From Rhizobiales bacterium Y(2018) (GTDB taxonomy: Bacteria > Pseudomonadota > Alphaproteobacteria > Rhizobiales > Aestuariivirgaceae): a stretch of DNA of 64,000 nucleotides. Position 1 is the first letter of the stretch, and every line of letters begins with the position of its first letter. The notes beneath the pieces were generated by a model. That model worked only from the letters and a program-made list of their open reading frames with translations. It had not been told where the DNA came from and did not search any database. A program made the translations under genes and the position numbers. Shown here piece after piece: positions 15,226-24,837 of this stretch. The DNA is taken from NCBI GenBank assembly GCA_005502925.1, contig SCPD01000015.1, positions 62,001-126,000 of the forward strand, given 5' to 3'.

Positions 15226-16821
15226 GTGTCCAATATCTATGAGCAAGGCCTCGCGCCCAATCCGGCGAACTACCAGCCTTTGTCGCCGGTCTCCTTCCTC
15301 AAGCGCGCGGCGCTGACCTTCCCCGACAAGATCGCGGTGATCGACGAGGCGCGAAATTACAGCTATCGCGAGCTCGACGAGCGCGCCCGCCACCTCGCTT
15401 CGGCCCTCATCGAGCGGAACATCGGCACCGGTCATACCGTCGCCATCATGGCGGCCAATGGCGCGGCGATGATCGAGGCACATTTCGGCGTGCCCATGTC
15501 GGGCGCCGTTCTCAACTGTCTCAACATCCGGCTCGACGCTGTGACCATCGGTCTGTGCCTCGCTCATGGCGAGGCGAAGCTCGTCCTGGTCGATCCACAG
15601 TTCCTCGCTGTGGTCGAGACGGCGCTCCAGCGCTCTGGTCTCCAAGTTCCCGTGATTGTCATTGGCGAGGACTATGAGGCTCTGCTTGCCGAAGGCGATC
15701 CCGCCCGGGAACTCCCGCCGCTCACGAATGAATGGGCGCCGATCAGCCTCGGCTACACATCGGGCACCACCGGCGACCCCAAGGGCGTCGTCTGTCATCA
15801 TCGCGGCGCCTATCTCAACGCGCTCGGCAATGCGCTCGAGGCGCGCCTTTCATCGACGAGCGTTTACCTGTGGACCTTGCCGATGTTCCACTGCAACGGC
15901 TGGTGCTACATCTGGGCGGTGACGGCGGTGGGCGGCACACATGTCTGCCTGCGCCAGGTCGAGACCGGCGCGATCTTCAGGAAGATCAAGGATCACGGGG
16001 TCACGCATTTCTGCGGCGCGCCCGTGGTGCTCAATATGATCGCCCGCGCCGAGCGCCCGGAGGATTGGCGGCTCGACCGGCCAGTCGATGTGCTGACGGG
16101 TGGCGCCGCGCCGCCCAGCGCCATCATCGCGGCGATGGAGGAAGCGGGCTTCCGGGTGACGCACCTCTATGGCCTGACCGAGAGCTTCGGTCCCGCCCTC
16201 GTCTGCGCCTGGCACGAGGAATGGAATGACCTGCCGCTCGCCGACCGCGCCAAGCTCACTGCCCGTCAGGGCGTGACCTTCCCGACCCTGGAGGCCGTAA
16301 CGGTCGCCGATCCCGAAACCGGCGTCGACTGTCCGGCGGACGGCCAGGCGATGGGCGAAATATTCCTGCGCGGCAACACGATCATGATGGGTTATCTCAA
16401 GAACCCGGAAGCCAGCGCCAAGGCCTTCGCCGGCGGCTGGTTTCATACTGGCGATCTGGGCGTGCGCCATCCTGATGGCTATGTCGAGGTGAAGGACCGC
16501 TCGAAGGACATCATCATCTCGGGCGGCGAGAACATCTCCTCACTCGAGATCGAGGAAGTCCTCTATCGCCATCCCGCCATCCTCGAGGCCGCGGTCGTCG
16601 CCGCGCCCGATGCGACCTGGGGCGAGCATCCTTGCGCCTTCATCGACCTCAAGAAGGGCGCCGAGCTCAGCGCCGAGGCGGTGATCCAGTTCTGCCGTGC
16701 CAATATGGCGCATTTCAAGGCGCCGCGTAGCGTCGTCTTTGGGCCACTTCCGAAAACCTCGACCGGCAAGATCCAGAAATACGAGCTGCGCCGCCGTGCC
16801 GCCGAGCCGATCACCAGGTGA
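15226..16821 (+). CDS. Acyl-CoA synthetase (AMP-binding)
   Basis: A 531-residue ANL-superfamily ligase. The P-loop is YTSGTTGDPKGV; the adenylate motif is YGLTESFGPA; the hinge and C-terminal domain carry GWFHTGDLGVRHPDGYVEVK, DRSKDIIISGGENISSLEIE and the catalytic lysine in TSTGKIQKYELR. The N-terminus (SNIYEQGLAPNPANYQPLSP) is typical of medium/long-chain fatty-acid or AlkK-like ligases, related to DmdB. It activates a carboxylic acid to acyl-AMP and then acyl-CoA. The exact acid is unknown. The start codon is GTG 15226. It is convergent with the autotransporter gene and overlaps its last 11 bp. Confidence 0.92.
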   Translation: MSNIYEQGLAPNPANYQPLSPVSFLKRAALTFPDKIAVIDEARNYSYRELDERARHLASALIERNIGTGHTVAIMAANGAAMIEAHFGVPMSGAVLNCLNIRLDAVTIGLCLAHGEAKLVLVDPQFLAVVETALQRSGLQVPVIVIGEDYEALLAEGDPARELPPLTNEWAPISLGYTSGTTGDPKGVVCHHRGAYLNALGNALEARLSSTSVYLWTLPMFHCNGWCYIWAVTAVGGTHVCLRQVETGAIFRKIKDHGVTHFCGAPVVLNMIARAERPEDWRLDRPVDVLTGGAAPPSAIIAAMEEAGFRVTHLYGLTESFGPALVCAWHEEWNDLPLADRAKLTARQGVTFPTLEAVTVADPETGVDCPADGQAMGEIFLRGNTIMMGYLKNPEASAKAFAGGWFHTGDLGVRHPDGYVEVKDRSKDIIISGGENISSLEIEEVLYRHPAILEAAVVAAPDATWGEHPCAFIDLKKGAELSAEAVIQFCRANMAHFKAPRSVVFGPLPKTSTGKIQKYELRRRAAEPITR

Positions 16822-19800
16822 AGGTGAGATCGCCCCTGACGCCGTGATCCTCGACGCCATCGCCGGTCTGGCCCGAATAATTCACCCCGAGCGTCACCTC
16901 ATCGCTCGGCGCCGCCTTGAGGCCCGCTTCCATCAGCAGCGCATCGCGCGCCATCGGCACGCCGGCGATGTCGAAATCGGCACTGCCGGCCAGCGCGAAC
17001 ATGGATTGAGGGGAGATATCTCCAAATCCATGGCGCCAGCCGAGCAGCCCCTGCGCCGTCACAGAGCTCTGTCCCAGGCTGAACTGCGCGGCTGCTCTAA
17101 GGCCCAGCGTGGTGAAAGTCATGCCCTGATTGTCGCTGTCGGCGGAAAGCGCCGCGGCGCCCCCCTCCTCATCGAAGCCTTGGGTATGGAGATGCACATA
17201 GGCGGCGCGCGCGAAAGGCTCGGCCGCGAGTCCGCCGAGATCGAAGCGATAGCCGGCCTCGCCGAAGACCTGCGCCGCGCCGGCCGAGTAATCGGCGTCG
17301 AGCTTGTCGCTGAAGCCTGGAATGTCGATCCGCCGCCGCGTGTCGATGTCATACCAGCTATAGGCGGCGCCGAGCCTGACATTGAGGCTGTCGAACGCAG
17401 TGCCGCCATAGACGCCGATATGATAGCCGTCGAAATTGCCCGAGGAGGCGCGCGCATCGACGTCGAGCGAGGTGTGGCTGTAACCGCCGACAAGGCCGAG
17501 CCGCAGATCATCAGCGACCTCGCCATCGAGCCCGGCGAAGAACCCACCCGCTGAGCGATCGACGGAAGCGGCATTGCCGTCGCCATCGAGATCGCCCCAG
17601 GAGCCGAAGCCTTGCCCCCAGAAGCCGTTGCGGACTTGCGCTGCGGCGCCGAGATCGGCATCGGCGACCGGCGTGATGGCCAGGTCGCCGGAGGCTGCCT
17701 GGTTGAGGCGCCCGAGCACGGCTTCGCGCAGATAGCGGCTTTCCTCGAACAGCACGCTCTTGAGCGAGGCGTGGATTTCGCCCGACAAGAGATCGAAGGC
17801 CTGCCGTGCGTCGCCTGCGCTGAGCTGCAGCACGGCATTGTAGATCGGATTGGCGGGATCGAGCGTCTGCAGCGCCTCAGACGTCGACAGCTGGTTCGGC
17901 GTCTCGGCGACATCCGGCAACGCTGCCACTTGCGCGACGCGCAGCCACACCTGGTTCGGATCCTTGTCGTGATCGAGCATGAAGCTCAGAAAGGCGGAGT
18001 TGTCGATCACACCGCCGAAAGTCCCGGCGCGGGTAACGGCATCGAGAATGAGATATTCCATGCCGTCGGCATAGGAGCCGGATCCGGCAAGGACGGAGAC
18101 TTGCGCGCTCGCATCGATGGTGGCGGTGCCGGTAACGGTGAGGAGATCGGTATGGGACGGATTGAGATCGACCTGGAAGACCGATCCGGACGTGAAATTG
18201 GCAGAGCCGGCCGTCAGCGTGCCGATGCTGCCCTTGCTGCCCGGATTGACGAAGCCTGCCGCGACGAGTGATTTGAGAGAGCCGTTGCCGCCCAGCGTGC
18301 CGCCGGATTTTACATCGAAATCGGTGAACAGCATCGTGCCGTCGACGGTGAGCAAGCCCTGCTGAACCTCGAAGGTTCCGGTGATGGCGTTGGCGGCCGC
18401 CGTTCCCTTCAAGATCCACTCCCCGGCTCCCTGCTTGCCGCCGGCCTCGAAATTCGTCACCGCGACGGTGCCGAAATCGAAGCCGCCTGTCGTGCCGGTT
18501 GCCCCGTCGAGCTGGAACCTGTCCGTACCGTTGCCGCCATTGACGCCGCCGATAATCCTATAAGTCGGCAGGAGGGTCATGACGTCGTCACCGTCATTGA
18601 GGTCGATCGCGATGCCGGGCGTACCGCGCTCGACCGTGCCGGCGACGATGAGATTGTCGGTCACCGCCGGATACTGGCCGCCGACGCTGTCGGCCTGCTT
18701 GTAGACGATATTGTTCTGCGCGAAGAGCGAGGCGCCTTCGGCGAGGGTGACATTGGTAATGAGATCAACCGGCCCATTGTCACCCATCAGATAGATCGCC
18801 GATCCGGCACCGAGATTCTCGACACGCCCGGCCACCATGATCTTGACCGGCGCGTCACCAACTGCCGTATTGGCGCGCACGAAGATGCCATAGGCGTTGC
18901 TGGCGCCACCATGCACCGTGACGGTTCCCGTCTTGCCGATCGTGATATCTGCCGCTTTGCCGAGAATATCTATGCCATGGGCGCGCTGCGTGTCGATGAG
19001 TCCGTCCATCTGGATCGTGGCATTGTCCTTGGCGATGATGCCCCAGGCGCTCGATCCCTGCGTGCCGCTCGGATTGCCCGTATAGATCTTGCCGGTTGCA
19101 GCGACCGTGATCTTGGCATTGTTGCCGACGCTGATCGCCGCACCCCCGCCCGAATTGGCGGCGGCGGCATCGCCCAGGCTCTTGATCGTCCCCTCGACCT
19201 TGATGTCGGCATCATTGCCGAGCCAGATGGCGTGGGCTTGGCCATGCGTTTCGACGAGCCCGCCCTGCGCGATCGTCACTTTGACATTGTTCTTGCCGAA
19301 TCCCGCGATCGCTCCGGATGAGTCGCCCGCCCTGGTGACGATGCTGCCGGTCGCTCCGATGGTAATCTGGTCGCCATTGCCGACCCCGATCCCTTGTCCG
19401 CTGCCGCCCGTCACATCGATCATGCCGTCGATCTGGTAGATATTGCTGCCGCCGCGGCCATTGAGGGCGAAGTTCTGGGCCGTGCCATTGGTGATGATCT
19501 TGCCGCCGGCATTCAGGGTGATGGTGCTGTTGGCAAAGCCGGTCAGGTTGGTGCCGAGATTGGCATCGCTGATGCCGCCCTTACCCTTGACGACGCCGTT
19601 TATCGTCATCGTCGAGCCGTCACCGATGACGATCGCATAGGCCGTCGTCGCCACCTGCCCCGACGTGTCGATGGTCGGATCGGCGCCGGCGCCGATCGTC
19701 ACATTGGCAGTGCCGCCGAGCGAGATCGCCAGGCCGCTCGGCGGGATGATCGACCCATTCGGATCGACGGTGAGCGTGACACCGGTGCTCGCCGGCGCGA

Positions 19801-19996
19801 TGACGCCGGTCGTGTTGGCGCCCGTGCAGGTGACAGTCGTGTTGCTGGCCGGTGCCGTGCTGGTGCAGGCCGCCTGGGCGCCGCCGCCGATGGCGGCGAG
19901 TGCCAGCGACGAAATCGACAGCATCGCTGCCTTCCTGGCGCACAGCGTCAGGGAACGAACATGGATAGACAAAACAGCCCTCCCCCGGTCCGCCAT
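16811..19996 (-). CDS. Autotransporter with beta-helical passenger
   Basis: A 1061-residue type Va secretion protein. The extended signal (about residues 1-42) contains ARKAAMLSISSLALAAIGGG and ends AQA. The passenger (about 43-640) is a low-complexity beta-helix rich in G/N/T/D (GSTMTINGVVKGKGGI; GNNAKITVAATGKIYTGN). A linker with LLSGEIHASLKSVLFEESRY precedes a roughly 270-residue autotransporter barrel (GFWGQGFGSWGDLDGDGNAA ... LGVNYSGQTGDGVEDHG) ending in a C-terminal aromatic W, as required for BAM insertion. I saw no catalytic protease or esterase motif, so it is probably an adhesin. Start ATG 19994-19996 is chosen for the signal peptide; the frame is open much further upstream. Divergent from a membrane HTH-TPR protein. 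Confidence 0.9.
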   Translation of the reverse strand: MADRGRAVLSIHVRSLTLCARKAAMLSISSLALAAIGGGAQAACTSTAPASNTTVTCTGANTTGVIAPASTGVTLTVDPNGSIIPPSGLAISLGGTANVTIGAGADPTIDTSGQVATTAYAIVIGDGSTMTINGVVKGKGGISDANLGTNLTGFANSTITLNAGGKIITNGTAQNFALNGRGGSNIYQIDGMIDVTGGSGQGIGVGNGDQITIGATGSIVTRAGDSSGAIAGFGKNNVKVTIAQGGLVETHGQAHAIWLGNDADIKVEGTIKSLGDAAAANSGGGAAISVGNNAKITVAATGKIYTGNPSGTQGSSAWGIIAKDNATIQMDGLIDTQRAHGIDILGKAADITIGKTGTVTVHGGASNAYGIFVRANTAVGDAPVKIMVAGRVENLGAGSAIYLMGDNGPVDLITNVTLAEGASLFAQNNIVYKQADSVGGQYPAVTDNLIVAGTVERGTPGIAIDLNDGDDVMTLLPTYRIIGGVNGGNGTDRFQLDGATGTTGGFDFGTVAVTNFEAGGKQGAGEWILKGTAAANAITGTFEVQQGLLTVDGTMLFTDFDVKSGGTLGGNGSLKSLVAAGFVNPGSKGSIGTLTAGSANFTSGSVFQVDLNPSHTDLLTVTGTATIDASAQVSVLAGSGSYADGMEYLILDAVTRAGTFGGVIDNSAFLSFMLDHDKDPNQVWLRVAQVAALPDVAETPNQLSTSEALQTLDPANPIYNAVLQLSAGDARQAFDLLSGEIHASLKSVLFEESRYLREAVLGRLNQAASGDLAITPVADADLGAAAQVRNGFWGQGFGSWGDLDGDGNAASVDRSAGGFFAGLDGEVADDLRLGLVGGYSHTSLDVDARASSGNFDGYHIGVYGGTAFDSLNVRLGAAYSWYDIDTRRRIDIPGFSDKLDADYSAGAAQVFGEAGYRFDLGGLAAEPFARAAYVHLHTQGFDEEGGAAALSADSDNQGMTFTTLGLRAAAQFSLGQSSVTAQGLLGWRHGFGDISPQSMFALAGSADFDIAGVPMARDALLMEAGLKAAPSDEVTLGVNYSGQTGDGVEDHGVRGDLTFTW

Positions 19997-20218
19997 CAGG
20001 CGGAGCCAACTCGCTTTCCCGGTAGAGTAGAGACCCCGTCGTGAAGCGGCGCAGGGCAAGTCGTGACATCCTGGGACAAAGTGGGGCATCACGGGAAAAT
20101 GCCTATGGTGTCCATGACTTGCGCCGGGTACGTCGAGCCGATAGCGGAATTTCCTGGCAAGCTGATCGCCAGTTCGGCTAGCATCCGGCCGCCGCTCAGA
20201 CGGACATGGGGACGGGGC

Positions 20219-21634
20219 ATGAAGACCGAACCGGCACATCCAAAACCGGATCGCCGCCTGAGAAGCTGGAAGGAGATTGCCCAGTTTTTCGGCAAGGACG
20301 AGCGCACGGTGAAACGCTGGGAGGTCCAGCGCGGCCTGCCGGTGCATCGCGTGCCGGGTGGCAGCCGCACCAGCGTCTATGCCTATGCGCATGAGCTGGA
20401 AGACTGGCTGAAGTCCCCACCTGCCGAGGCAGAGCCTCCGTCTGAACCCGAACCCGAACCGGAAATAGAGACCGCGCCGCCACCGCAAGGCTTCCGCCTT
20501 TCCTTCGGCCAAGGCGCGATTGGCTTGCTGGCACTCGCTTTCATCATCGCGACGGGCGTGACCTTGTTCTATCGCCCGGCTCCGCCCACCATCCTGTCCG
20601 GCGGCGGCGGCGACGAGGTGACCGAGCCGCTTTCACCGTCGATCCACGATCTCTATCTCGCCGGACGCTACAATCTGAGCACCCGCACACCTGAGGGCCT
20701 GACCCGTGCGCTCGAGCAGTTCACCCAAATCATCGCCCGCGACCCCAACCATGCCGGCGCCTATGCCGAGCTCGCCAACACCTACAATCTCCTGCCGCAA
20801 TATGCGCTGATGCCGGCCGACATCGCCTATCCGCAGGCGAAGACCGCGGCCGAGCGCGCCATCCGCCTCGATGCCAAGCTGGCCGCGGGGTATAGCGCGC
20901 TGGGCTTCACCGAATTTTTCTGGTCGCGCGACTTCAGCCGCTCCAAGGCGCTGTTCGAGCAGGCGCTGGCGCTCGATCCCAATTCGGCCCAGACCTATGC
21001 CTGGTACGCCATGACCATCATGCATTCGGGCGAGTTCGGCAAGGCGCTCGCCGCCATCGGCAAGGCGCAGGAGCTCGATCCCGAATCGCGCGCCATCCTC
21101 GCCAACAAGGCGCTGATGCTGTTCCATGCCGGCACTACGAAGGAAGCCATCGCCATCCTGAAGGAGCTGCGGCGTACAGCACCCGGCCACCTCGCCACCC
21201 ATTTCTATCTGGCGACGATGTATCTCGATGAAGAAGACTATGAGGGCTATCTGGTTGAGTCGCTGAAGGCGGCCGAGCTTCAGAAAAATGACGCGATGCG
21301 CAAGACCTTCGAGGCGGCGCAGAAAGGCTATCAGGCGGATGGCGCGCGCGGCCTCTTCGCCGCACTCCTCGACGCGCAGCGCCTGCAATTCGACCAGCAC
21401 CGCGAGCAGGCCTTCAATGTGGCGCGCACCGCCGGCGTGATCGGTGACGCCGAGACGGCGATGGCCTATTTGCGCAAGTCGAAGGAAATGGGCGAGACCG
21501 ACATTCTCGCCATCCGCATCGACCGCTCCTTCAAGAAGCTCTGGCAGAACGAGGACTTCCGGGCGCTGGCGGCCGAGATCGGCTTTCCCTTCCCGCAGAC
21601 CGCAGGGCTGCCGGCGCAGACTGTCCCACAATGA
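20219..21634 (+). CDS. Membrane HTH-TPR regulator
   Basis: A 471-residue protein with an unusual order of parts. First comes a short N-terminal DNA-binding helix-turn-helix of excisionase/MerR type (RRLRSWKEIAQFFGKDERTV; KRWEVQRGLPVHRVPGG, residues about 8-60). An acidic proline-rich linker (EPPSEPEPEPEIE) leads to one membrane segment (GAIGLLALAFIIATGVTLFY, about 98-118), then a periplasmic region of tetratricopeptide repeats (about 145-400). This is the architecture of CadC/ToxR-like one-component membrane regulators, although the HTH class differs. Start ATG 20219 follows a GGGG-rich site. It is divergent from the autotransporter across 222 bp and translationally coupled to the next gene, so it may control the autotransporter (inference). 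Confidence 0.8.
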   Translation: MKTEPAHPKPDRRLRSWKEIAQFFGKDERTVKRWEVQRGLPVHRVPGGSRTSVYAYAHELEDWLKSPPAEAEPPSEPEPEPEIETAPPPQGFRLSFGQGAIGLLALAFIIATGVTLFYRPAPPTILSGGGGDEVTEPLSPSIHDLYLAGRYNLSTRTPEGLTRALEQFTQIIARDPNHAGAYAELANTYNLLPQYALMPADIAYPQAKTAAERAIRLDAKLAAGYSALGFTEFFWSRDFSRSKALFEQALALDPNSAQTYAWYAMTIMHSGEFGKALAAIGKAQELDPESRAILANKALMLFHAGTTKEAIAILKELRRTAPGHLATHFYLATMYLDEEDYEGYLVESLKAAELQKNDAMRKTFEAAQKGYQADGARGLFAALLDAQRLQFDQHREQAFNVARTAGVIGDAETAMAYLRKSKEMGETDILAIRIDRSFKKLWQNEDFRALAAEIGFPFPQTAGLPAQTVPQ

Positions 21635-22497
21635 CGGCGCCCGACACGACCTCGAGCTGGCTCAAAGCCGTGGTGCTGATGATCGTCGCGGCGATGATCT
21701 TCGCCGTGCTCGACGGCTTGAGCAAGGTCATCGCCGGCGACCAATCGGTCGGCCAGATCGTCTGGGCGCGCTACACCTTTGCCATTCCCGTGCTCATCTG
21801 GGCGAGCCCCGGCACGGAATGGCGCACGCTCTTTCGCACGCGGGAGCGGAAGAACCAGATCATCCGCGGCCTCATTCCGCTCGGTATCAGCATCGCGATG
21901 GTGCTGGCCGTGCGCCATCTGCCGCTCGCCGACGCCACCGTCATTCTCTATATGGGCCCGCTCCTCGTCGTCGCTCTGTCGCAGCCGCTGCTCGGCGAAA
22001 AAGTGCGATTGTCGGCCTGGATCGGAGTATTCGTGGGCTTCCTCGCGGTGCTGATCGTCACCCGGCCGGGGGTGAGCGACCTCAGCCTTTACGCGCTCTA
22101 TCCGATCGCCGCCGGCCTTTTCTATGCATTCTTCCAGATCTTCACCCGCAAGCTCGGCGCGGCGGGTGAGCGGCCGGAAACCACCTTGGCCTGGACGCTC
22201 GCCATCGGCGTGGCCATCTCCACGCCGCTCGCCGCTTTCACCTGGCAGCCGCTGTCGGGCCTGAACTGGCTCATCCTGATCGCTCTCGGCCTCACTTTCG
22301 GCTTGGCGCAGATCTTCACCATCCGCGCTTTCGCCCTCGCCCCGGCGAACCGCCTGGCGCCCTTCAGCTATGCCCAGATCATCGGCGCCGTGCTGTTCGG
22401 TGTTGTCGTCTTCGGCGCCTTGCCCGATATCTGGACCTGGCTCGGTATCGCCTTGATCATCGGCGCCGGGCTCTATGTGATGAAAAGCCGTGGCTAG
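21631..22497 (+). CDS. EamA/DMT family transporter
   Basis: A 288-residue inner-membrane protein with about ten predicted helices (VVLMIVAAMIFAVLDGLSKV; GLIPLGISIAMVLAVRHLPL; WIGVFVGFLAVLIVTRPG; YAQIIGAVLFGVVVFGALPD) in the two-EamA-repeat layout of drug/metabolite exporters. Substrates of this family include amino acids, amines and purines; the one here is unknown. Its ATG overlaps the TGA of the HTH-TPR gene (ATGA), and the next gene overlaps its end by 8 bp, so all three are probably co-translated. Confidence 0.88.
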   Translation: MTAPDTTSSWLKAVVLMIVAAMIFAVLDGLSKVIAGDQSVGQIVWARYTFAIPVLIWASPGTEWRTLFRTRERKNQIIRGLIPLGISIAMVLAVRHLPLADATVILYMGPLLVVALSQPLLGEKVRLSAWIGVFVGFLAVLIVTRPGVSDLSLYALYPIAAGLFYAFFQIFTRKLGAAGERPETTLAWTLAIGVAISTPLAAFTWQPLSGLNWLILIALGLTFGLAQIFTIRAFALAPANRLAPFSYAQIIGAVLFGVVVFGALPDIWTWLGIALIIGAGLYVMKSRG

Positions 22498-23440
22498 AAG
22501 TGCGACGCGAAAATTCGCCGTCCTGATCTTCCCGGGTTTCCCGCTGATGGCCTTCAGCGCCATCATCGAGCCCTTGCGGGCCGCCAATACGATCACCGGG
22601 CGGCGCCTTTATGACTGGACGATCGTGGCGCCGGATGACGCGCCCGTCAACGCCTCCAACGGTATCGTCGTGACCCCGCATCACGCCGCCGCCAAGGCGC
22701 CCGCCGCGGATTACATCATGGTCTGCTCCGGCGGCGACGCCGACCGGCTCGTCGCCAAGAAGCCTCTGTCCTGGATCCGCAAGACATTGCGCCTTGGCGG
22801 CAATATCGGCAGTGTCGCCGACGGCGCCTTCTACCTCGCCCGTGCCGGCCTTCTCGACGGCTTCGCCTGCACCCTGCACTGGCAGAGCCAGCCGGCCTTT
22901 CTCGAAGCCTTTCCGCACATCAAGCTGGCGCGCGAGATCTTCGTGATCGATCGCACCCGCATCACCTCCGCCGGCGGCGTCGGCGCCCTCGACATGATGG
23001 TCGAGCTCATCGGCCGCCATCACGGCGCAGAGCTTGCCCGCCAGGTGGCCGAATGGTTCGTGCATGACCGCATCAAGGCGACGGCGGATCGCGAGCGCCT
23101 GCAATTGCGTTTGCGCACCGGCATCCGCGACGATGTCGTCCTCAAGGCCGTCGCCGAGATGGAAAAGGCCCAGGACAGGCCTGAAGAGATTTCCGCCATC
23201 GCCGCCAAGCTCGGTCTGTCGATCGGCCAGCTCGAACGCCTGTTCAAGGTCGAGTTCGGCATCGGCCCCGCCGAATATTATCGTCGCTTCACCCTGGAGA
23301 AAGCGCGCGACCTCCTCACCCACTCCAAGCTGCCGGTGCGCGAGGTAGGCCTCGCTTGCGGCTATCAGAGCTTCTCCTCTTTCGTGCGCGCTTATAGAGC
23401 CGTGTTCGGCACGACACCCGGCAAGGCACGCAGAGCATAA
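22490..23440 (+). CDS. GlxA-family AraC-type regulator
   Basis: A 316-residue regulator with an N-terminal DJ-1/PfpI (class I amidotransferase-like) domain (FAVLIFPGFPLMAFSAIIEP; YIMVCSGGDADRLV) and a C-terminal AraC double helix-turn-helix (ISAIAAKLGLSIGQLERLFK; FSSFVRAYRAVFGTTPGKAR). The usual nucleophile-elbow Cys is replaced, as is normal in these regulators. Homologues such as GbdR respond to quaternary ammonium compounds and activate catabolic genes. The likely targets are the genes immediately downstream (DddP-like M24 enzyme and cysteine hydrolase), which is inference from position. The start is GTG 22490, overlapping the transporter gene. Confidence 0.88.
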   Translation: MARSATRKFAVLIFPGFPLMAFSAIIEPLRAANTITGRRLYDWTIVAPDDAPVNASNGIVVTPHHAAAKAPAADYIMVCSGGDADRLVAKKPLSWIRKTLRLGGNIGSVADGAFYLARAGLLDGFACTLHWQSQPAFLEAFPHIKLAREIFVIDRTRITSAGGVGALDMMVELIGRHHGAELARQVAEWFVHDRIKATADRERLQLRLRTGIRDDVVLKAVAEMEKAQDRPEEISAIAAKLGLSIGQLERLFKVEFGIGPAEYYRRFTLEKARDLLTHSKLPVREVGLACGYQSFSSFVRAYRAVFGTTPGKARRA

Positions 23441-23532
23441 CGGCACATTTCAGCGCGAAGACGGCACATCCGCAGCCGGCTTTGTCGGCCATCCTTTCGG
23501 GCCGATCACAATCGCGAAAGGCATCCCACTTC

Positions 23533-24837
23533 ATGAGCATCGTCGTCTTCAACCCGGACAATGTCGATGACGTCGACTTCTCGACCGGCATGCGCCATCC
23601 CTCGCTCGACGATCCGGCCAACAATATGTGGCTCTCCGACACCGAGCCCCCCGCGGTCGATGCGCTGGCGCTGCGCCGCGAACGGCTCACCAAGCTCAGG
23701 CAATGGATGGCCAATGCCGATTATGGCGCCGTTTTGCTGTTCGATCCCTATAATCAGCGCTATGCCACCGGCACGCGCAACATGTTCGGCTATTTCCTGC
23801 GTAATTCGACGCGTTATTTCTTCATCCCGACGGAAGGCCCGATCATCCTCTTCGAATATCCGCAGAGCTATCATGTCTCGCTGCAGCTCGACACCGTCGA
23901 TGAAGCGCGCCCGAGCAAGCTCGTCTGGTCGTCGGTATCGGGCAAGGACAATGAGACGGCCGGGCCTTTCGCCGACGAGATCGCCGAGCTGATGCAGCTT
24001 CATGCGGCGGGCAACAAGAGGATCGGCCTCGACCGCTGCAGCCATCTGCAGGCCGTCGCGCTCCAAAACCGTGGCCTCGATGTGCGCGATTGCCAGGGCG
24101 AGATTCTCAGCATTCGCGCCGTCAAGACGCCCCAGGAGATCAAGTGCCTCGAGATCAGCATGACGGGTGCCGAGGCGGCGGTCGCCACGGTGCGCGACGC
24201 CATCAAGCCCGGCATCACCGAAAATGAGCTTTTCGCCGTCATGTATCACGAGGTCATCCGCCAGGGCGGCGAGTTCATCGAAACCCGCCTCCTCACCTCT
24301 GGCCAGCGGACCAATCCCTGGTTCAACGAAGCGAGCGGCCGGCGCGTCAGGCCCGGCGAATTGGTGGCGCTCGACACCGACACGATCGGCTGCTTCGGCT
24401 ATTATTCCGATTTCTCCCGCACCTTCCGCTGCGGCCCCGGCAGGCCGACGGCCTATCAGAAGGCGCTCTACCGCATGTCCTATGACCAGGTGCAGCACAA
24501 TATCGGCATCATCGCGCCCGGCATGAGCTTCCGCGAGATCGCCGAGAAAGCCTGGAAAATCCCCGAGCGTTTCATCGATCAGCGCTACACTTCGGTCATG
24601 CATGGCGTCGGCATGCATGGCGAGACGCCGTTCATCGCCCATGCCATGGATTTCGCCACCTATGGACGCGAAGGCACCATCGAGCCCGGCATGGTGGTGA
24701 GCGTCGAAAGTTATATTGGTGAAAAAGGCGGTCAGGAGGGCGTGAAACTCGAGGAAGAAGTCCTTATAACGGAGCGCGGACCGAAACTGATTTCCCGCTT
24801 TCCCTTCGAGGAAGACCTGCTCGGCAAAGAGATCTGA
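23533..24837 (+). CDS. M24-family metalloenzyme, DddP-like
   Basis: A 434-residue protein with an N-terminal creatinase-like domain (RRERLTKLRQWMANADYGAV; YNQRYATGTRNMFGYF) and a C-terminal pita-bread fold. The five M24 metal ligands are all visible: the two Asp in VALDTDTIGCFGYYSDFSRT, His in HGVGMHGETP, and Glu in SVESYIGE and KLEEEVLI. GGEFIETRLLTSGQRTNPWF closely resembles the DMSP lyase DddP. Activity on DMSP is not proven by sequence; a C-N or C-S cleaving enzyme acting on another betaine- or creatine-like compound is equally possible. I chose ATG 23533 over TTG 23482. It abuts the next gene (TGA then ATG with no gap). Confidence 0.8.
   Translation: MSIVVFNPDNVDDVDFSTGMRHPSLDDPANNMWLSDTEPPAVDALALRRERLTKLRQWMANADYGAVLLFDPYNQRYATGTRNMFGYFLRNSTRYFFIPTEGPIILFEYPQSYHVSLQLDTVDEARPSKLVWSSVSGKDNETAGPFADEIAELMQLHAAGNKRIGLDRCSHLQAVALQNRGLDVRDCQGEILSIRAVKTPQEIKCLEISMTGAEAAVATVRDAIKPGITENELFAVMYHEVIRQGGEFIETRLLTSGQRTNPWFNEASGRRVRPGELVALDTDTIGCFGYYSDFSRTFRCGPGRPTAYQKALYRMSYDQVQHNIGIIAPGMSFREIAEKAWKIPERFIDQRYTSVMHGVGMHGETPFIAHAMDFATYGREGTIEPGMVVSVESYIGEKGGQEGVKLEEEVLITERGPKLISRFPFEEDLLGKEI

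Noticed and set aside
16811-20512. 1233-residue reading of the autotransporter
   Set aside because: The first 172 residues overlap the divergent regulator gene, have no signal peptide and are out of character. The ATG at 19994-19996 gives a proper signal.
23533-24837. Firm naming of the M24 protein as DMSP lyase dddP
   Set aside because: Metal ligands are shared by all M24 enzymes, and the substrate-specific residues cannot be judged without an alignment.
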